Shown here: one piece after another, positions 13,898-16,675 of the stretch
Layout: the number at the start of each line of letters is the position of its first letter
Numbering within the stretch: position 1 is the stretch's first letter
NCBI GenBank assembly: GCA_002371375.1
Contig: DFIB01000034.1
Location: 1 to 16,675 of the forward strand
DNA length: 16,675 bases
Source: Mageeibacillus sp. UBA3708
GTDB taxonomy: Bacteria > Bacillota > Clostridia > Saccharofermentanales > Saccharofermentanaceae
Reading direction: 5' to 3'
The notes under the pieces: model-generated
What the model was told of the DNA's origin: nothing
The model's database searches: none
The model's input: only the letters and a program-made list of their open reading frames with translations
Program-made: the position numbers and the translations under genes

Positions 13898-14852
13898 CTA
13901 TCTTATATCCCAATGAGTCCAGAAGCTTAAGATCTGTTGCGGCGGTTATTCCTGATGTTGTCAGCATATCTCCCGAGATAGCAGCGTTGGCACCTGACTT
14001 AAAGCAGGTCTTACCCTTGTCGGGCATGAGACCTCTGCCGCCTGCAAGTCTTATATAAGCTGAAGGCAGGATGAAGCGATAGATCGCAATCGTTCTGACG
14101 AATTCCTCATATTCCATGACAGGCTGATCGCCAAACGGTGTACCCGGTATCGGATTTAGAAGGTTGACCGGAACGCTCCTGATGCCGAGTTCGCGGAGAG
14201 TAAAGGCCATCTCGAGTCGGTCATCACGTGTCTCACCCATGCCGATCAGGCCTCCGCTGCAGACTTCAAGACCTGCACTTCTTGCGGCACGGATCGCTTC
14301 TTTTTTATCTTCATATGTATGAGTCGTGCAGACCTTGGGAAAGTATGATCCGGAAGTCTCGAGATTATTATGGACTCGGCACACGCCGGCTTCCTTTAAG
14401 CGACGGAACTGATCTTCGTTAAGCAGTCCGAAAGATACGCATACCTTGATCGGGCATGCCTCATGGATAGCTCTTACGGTATCACACATAAGGTTGACCT
14501 CTTCGTCGCTCAAGCGCTTGCCTGATGTTACGATGGAAAATCGCATCATTCCGCTCTTGTAGTTGGCTACTGCTTCCTTGACTATCTCTTCGGACGACAG
14601 GAGCGGATAGCAGGCAACACCTGTGTGGTTATGTCCCGACTGGGCACAGAATCTGCAGTTCTCGGAACATTTACCTGACTTGCCGTTTATTATCGTGCAG
14701 ATGTCGAATGAGGATCCCATGCATTCTCTGCGGATCTTATCTGCAGCAAAGCAGAGTTCTTCCAACGGAGCATCGTATAATGAACGTGCTTCATCGATCG
14801 TGATCTCTTTGCCGTTTATAACATCAGATGCCAGTTTATCAAGCTTTTCCAT
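13875..14852 (-). CDS. bioB: Biotin synthase
   Basis: This 325-residue radical-SAM enzyme inserts sulfur into dethiobiotin. The [4Fe-4S]/SAM motif is KCSENCRFCAQS (Cys62, Cys66, Cys69). Other BioB signatures follow in order: HNNLETS, CSGGLIGMGET, the NLLNPIPGTP loop and IRLAGGR. The start at 14852 has GGAGGAAAC upstream and overlaps bioY by 14 bp. The final residues GAVSKLN and the stop are encoded by the terminal repeat of the adjacent IS, so the native C terminus has been replaced. All recognised catalytic regions precede this point, so the enzyme is probably functional. Confidence 0.96.
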   Translation of the reverse strand: MEKLDKLASDVINGKEITIDEARSLYDAPLEELCFAADKIRRECMGSSFDICTIINGKSGKCSENCRFCAQSGHNHTGVACYPLLSSEEIVKEAVANYKSGMMRFSIVTSGKRLSDEEVNLMCDTVRAIHEACPIKVCVSFGLLNEDQFRRLKEAGVCRVHNNLETSGSYFPKVCTTHTYEDKKEAIRAARSAGLEVCSGGLIGMGETRDDRLEMAFTLRELGIRSVPVNLLNPIPGTPFGDQPVMEYEEFVRTIAIYRFILPSAYIRLAGGRGLMPDKGKTCFKSGANAAISGDMLTTSGITAATDLKLLDSLGYKIGAVSKLN

Positions 14853-15399
14853 GGTTAAGTTTCCTCCTTACCATTGGAGCCAGACGCTTTCCGATAAAGG
14901 AAGCAAGGATGCATTTTATGATGTCGCCCGGAAGGCACATGATGGCACCGTGAAGGACTACGGCCCAGATACCGACGTCATTTTTCAGATAGAGTCTGCT
15001 TATGAGGAAACAATATGCGCAGCCTATGACATATATGACAAGAAGTCCCGTAAAAGATGCGATCAGGTTTCTTTTGAATGAAGGCTCGCCTTTGGAGGCG
15101 ATAAGTCCTGTGATAAATGCTCCGATGATAAATCCGATCAGGTAACCGAAGCTTGTCTGAAGGACGTATGACGGGCCGCCTCCGCCTGTAAATACAGGGA
15201 TTCCGATGAGTCCGAGAAATACATATACGGCAACGGATATTGATCCGAGTTTTGGTCCGATAAGAAGTCCGGCAAGTGTTGTGAACATTACCTGTAAAGT
15301 AAGCGGGACCAGTGGAAAAGGTATCTTAATAAATGCTCCGATCGCCGTTAATGCCGCAAAAAGGGCGCACAAGATCAACTTATACGTTCTGCTTTTCAT
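14839..15399 (-). CDS. bioY: Biotin transporter substrate-binding subunit BioY
   Basis: The 186-residue membrane protein has the BioY layout: an N-terminal helix ending IGAFIKIPFPLVPLTLQVMFTTLAGLLIGPKLG, the conserved VFTGGGGPSYVLQTSFGYLIGF segment involved in biotin binding, and six hydrophobic helices. It is the S component of an ECF-type biotin importer, in the cytoplasmic membrane. No ECF A/A'/T genes are in this window, so it presumably uses a shared energy-coupling module. Its start has AGAGGTG within the end of birA, which stops two bases away. Confidence 0.95.
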   Translation of the reverse strand: MKSRTYKLILCALFAALTAIGAFIKIPFPLVPLTLQVMFTTLAGLLIGPKLGSISVAVYVFLGLIGIPVFTGGGGPSYVLQTSFGYLIGFIIGAFITGLIASKGEPSFKRNLIASFTGLLVIYVIGCAYCFLISRLYLKNDVGIWAVVLHGAIMCLPGDIIKCILASFIGKRLAPMVRRKLNHGKA

Positions 15400-15401
15400 G
15401 A

Positions 15402-16373
15402 TTACACCTCTGGTCTTATACTTACTTCGCCTGTGGAAAGCTCGCTTACTGTCCCGTCCTCGTAGCGAACGAGCAGGGAACAGTCATCTGTTATATCGAG
15501 AACTGTTGCCTTAACAGAAGAGTTAGGCGATATGACATTGACTTTCTTTCCGATAACAAGGCTTCTTTGTTTATATTCTCTGTAATAATCTGATCCTTCG
15601 CCTTCCTTCCAGAAGGAGTAGAATCGATTGAGAAATTCCGCAGCGATCCTGTTCTTGGCATCAGCTGACGGTTTTCTGAGGATGGATCCCGCGATGCCTT
15701 TTATCTCATCAGGGAATCCGTTTTTAGGTTCATATACATTAAATCCGATACCGAGTACCGCATATTCGAGATTGCCGTTTTCCATGCTTACAGATGCTTC
15801 GGTCAAGATGCCTGCAACCTTAAGTCCGTCAAGGAAGATGTCGTTGACCCATTTGATCTTTGAATCCTTATCAGACACGATATCAACTGCCTCGGAGGCT
15901 GCAACCGCTGCCATGGTGGTTATCTTCAGTGCTTTCTGCGGCGGCAGGGTAGAAGGTCTCAGAAGAACGCTTATATATACGCCTGTATCAAGTGGAGAAT
16001 AAAAGCTTCTTCCCAATCGGCCTTTGCCGCCTGTCTGGGAGTTTGCGATTATTACAAGTCCCTCAGGTGCTCCGGATGAAGCGCGCTCTTTAAGCATTGT
16101 GTTGGTGGAAACGACTTCGTCATATACCTCTATGTTGAGTTCGGCCGTCAGATATTTGGAGATCCCCTGAGCAGATACGATATCCGAATCAGGTGACATA
16201 CAGTAACCTCTGTTTTTCTGGGATTCGATAGGGTATCCCGCTTCTCTTAGCGCAGTAACTGCCTTCCAGATGGCATTTCTGGAGACACCGAGCTTAGCGG
16301 CGATCTGCTCGCCGTTATAATATATTCCCTTATTCGCCTCGAAAAGCTTTAACAGTTCGTCCTTTGTAGTCAT
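15402..16373 (-). CDS. birA: Bifunctional biotin-protein ligase / biotin operon repressor
   Basis: The start at 16373 (MTTKDEL) follows GGAGGC; a longer frame to 16403 would run across the promoter. The product is 323 residues. Residues about 5-60 are a winged HTH (NGEQIAAKLGVSRNAIWKAVTALREAGYPIES, then NRGYCM). The ligase domain has GGKGRLGRSFYSP (the biotinyl-AMP-binding loop) and KWVNDIFLDGLKVAGIL. A small C-terminal SH3-like domain follows (KKVNVISPNSSVKATVLDI...). It should biotinylate acyl carriers such as carboxylase subunits and, as biotinyl-AMP-bound dimer, repress transcription. It is the first gene of birA-bioY-bioB and lies downstream of a matching operator, so it is autoregulated (inference). 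Confidence 0.95.
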   Translation of the reverse strand: MTTKDELLKLFEANKGIYYNGEQIAAKLGVSRNAIWKAVTALREAGYPIESQKNRGYCMSPDSDIVSAQGISKYLTAELNIEVYDEVVSTNTMLKERASSGAPEGLVIIANSQTGGKGRLGRSFYSPLDTGVYISVLLRPSTLPPQKALKITTMAAVAASEAVDIVSDKDSKIKWVNDIFLDGLKVAGILTEASVSMENGNLEYAVLGIGFNVYEPKNGFPDEIKGIAGSILRKPSADAKNRIAAEFLNRFYSFWKEGEGSDYYREYKQRSLVIGKKVNVISPNSSVKATVLDITDDCSLLVRYEDGTVSELSTGEVSIRPEV

Positions 16374-16393
16374 TTTTATTGCCTCCGAGAAGG

Positions 16394-16422
16394 AAGATAT
16401 CACTTCTAAAACTCTTAGTCAA
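16394..16422 (-). promoter_or_regulatory. Promoter of the birA-bioY-bioB operon
   Basis: On the minus strand TTGACT (16422-16417) and TATCTT (16399-16394) are separated by exactly 17 bases. The -10 ends 20 bases before the birA ATG, leaving room for the GGAGGC ribosome site. The -35 box lies inside the left half-site of the operator at 16416-16447. Confidence 0.65.
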
Positions 16423-16447
16423 CCTGTTTTGCGTTGTGGGGTGACTA
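16416..16447. promoter_or_regulatory. BirA-type operator
   Basis: Half-sites TAGTCAACC (16416-16424) and GGGTGACTA (16439-16447) are inverted with one mismatch and separated by 14 bases. This is the geometry of known BirA operators, whose Gram-positive consensus has TGTTAACC / GGTTAACA-like halves with a 14-16 base spacer. It overlaps the birA promoter -35 box and ends next to the stop codon of the upstream gene. Assignment rests on geometry, partial half-site match and location. Confidence 0.75.
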
Positions 16448-16675
16448 TTATTTCGGGAGGCTTTGATCTTCCTGAAGTGTCTCGCGCTTTAATTCAAGAG
16501 CTGCAAGACTTAACGGGCGACTCTTGTCCTGAAGGAGCGATATGCTTCTTGAAGGAAGTTCATCCACAAGAGGAATAGGGAATATCTTTTTTCTTTCTAT
16601 AGAAGGCATGGCCAGTTCCTTAGGTACGAATCCGAGTCCCATGCCGTGTTCGACGATAGGAAGGATCTGGTCGGT
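16448..16675 (-). CDS. LysR-family transcriptional regulator, C-terminal end only
   Basis: The frame is open from the window edge to the TAA at 16448-16450 and encodes 75 residues; the HTH and most of the effector domain lie outside. The sequence ILPIVEHGMGLGFVPKELAMP, then LPSRSISLLQDKSRPLSLAALEL, is the typical last segment of a LysR substrate-binding domain. An ATG at 16642 is internal to this motif and is not the start. It reads in the same direction as birA, but the intervening operator and promoter mean birA can be transcribed independently. Confidence 0.75.
   Translation of the reverse strand, partial: TDQILPIVEHGMGLGFVPKELAMPSIERKKIFPIPLVDELPSRSISLLQDKSRPLSLAALELKRETLQEDQSLPK

Larger units (their letters stand above)
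13124..13898 (-). mobile_element. Internally deleted IS1182-type insertion sequence
   Basis: The terminal inverted repeats GGGGATGTCTCAAAA (13124-13138) and GGGGCTGTCTCAAAA (minus strand, 13898-13884) differ at one base. They match the GGGgcTGTCTCAAAA style of IS1182-family ends. Between them lies the C-terminal third of an IS1182-type transposase on the minus strand. At about 775 bp it is roughly half the usual length for the family, so the part encoding the N-terminal DDE residues has been lost. No target-site duplication is seen (AAAA on the left, TATC on the right). The right end sits inside the 3' end of bioB. Confidence 0.85.

Noticed and set aside
13120..13902. Target-site duplication of the IS
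   Set aside because: Flanking bases are AAAA and TATC; no match of 2-8 bases was found.
14623..15081. 152-codon plus-strand frame across bioB/bioY
   Set aside because: Antisense to two clearly identified genes, with no family features.

Overview
The gene families, strong AAGGAGG-type ribosome sites, Tn916-type recombination genes and BirA/BioY biotin module suggest a Gram-positive, low-to-medium GC Clostridia (Lachnospiraceae-like) chromosome segment carrying one small integrative mobilizable element and one decayed insertion sequence. The taxonomic guess is inference; no rRNA or marker gene is present.

Layout. (1) 1-3456, plus strand: a tight run of a VOC-family protein (5' end outside the window), an MBOAT O-acyltransferase, a ThrH-type HAD phosphatase/phosphotransferase and a membrane acyltransferase-3 gene broken by a +1 frameshift. 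It looks like part of an envelope or small-molecule acylation locus. (2) 3437-4937: a membrane-anchored Ser/Thr kinase (minus) facing away from a small HTH regulator (plus), with 34 bp between start codons. (3) 4994-6811, minus: a Thr-rich lipoprotein, a zinc-ribbon membrane protein and a second small membrane protein. (4) 7014-8143, minus: a low-molecular-weight Tyr phosphatase translationally coupled to a HAD hydrolase. (5) About 8261 to 13123: a compact mobilizable element with Tn916-like int and xis, a MobP-type relaxase, a MobC-like protein and a short replication-initiator-like HTH protein. Beyond these lies about 1.2 kb of non-coding DNA packed with stem-loops and repeats. No cargo gene is visible. 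(6) 13124-13898: an internally deleted IS1182-type element retaining both terminal inverted repeats and the C-terminal part of its transposase. (7) 13875-16373, minus: the operon birA-bioY-bioB, with a promoter whose -35 box lies inside a two-half-site BirA-type operator. The IS end has supplied the last codons and the terminator of bioB. (8) 16448-16675, minus: the C-terminal end of a LysR-type regulator.

How the parts work together. BirA should both biotinylate its targets and repress its own operon, which also encodes the uptake protein BioY and biotin synthase. The mobile element has recombination and relaxosome genes but no type IV secretion genes, so it would need a helper element to transfer. 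The most unusual stretch is the non-coding array at 11.9-13.1 kb: a three-tier hairpin, a family of about 26-nt repeats, a 63-nt repeat pair and repeated TTGTGCA heptamers. These look like cis-acting transfer, replication or recombination sites, or a structured RNA. Their function cannot be decided from this sequence alone.
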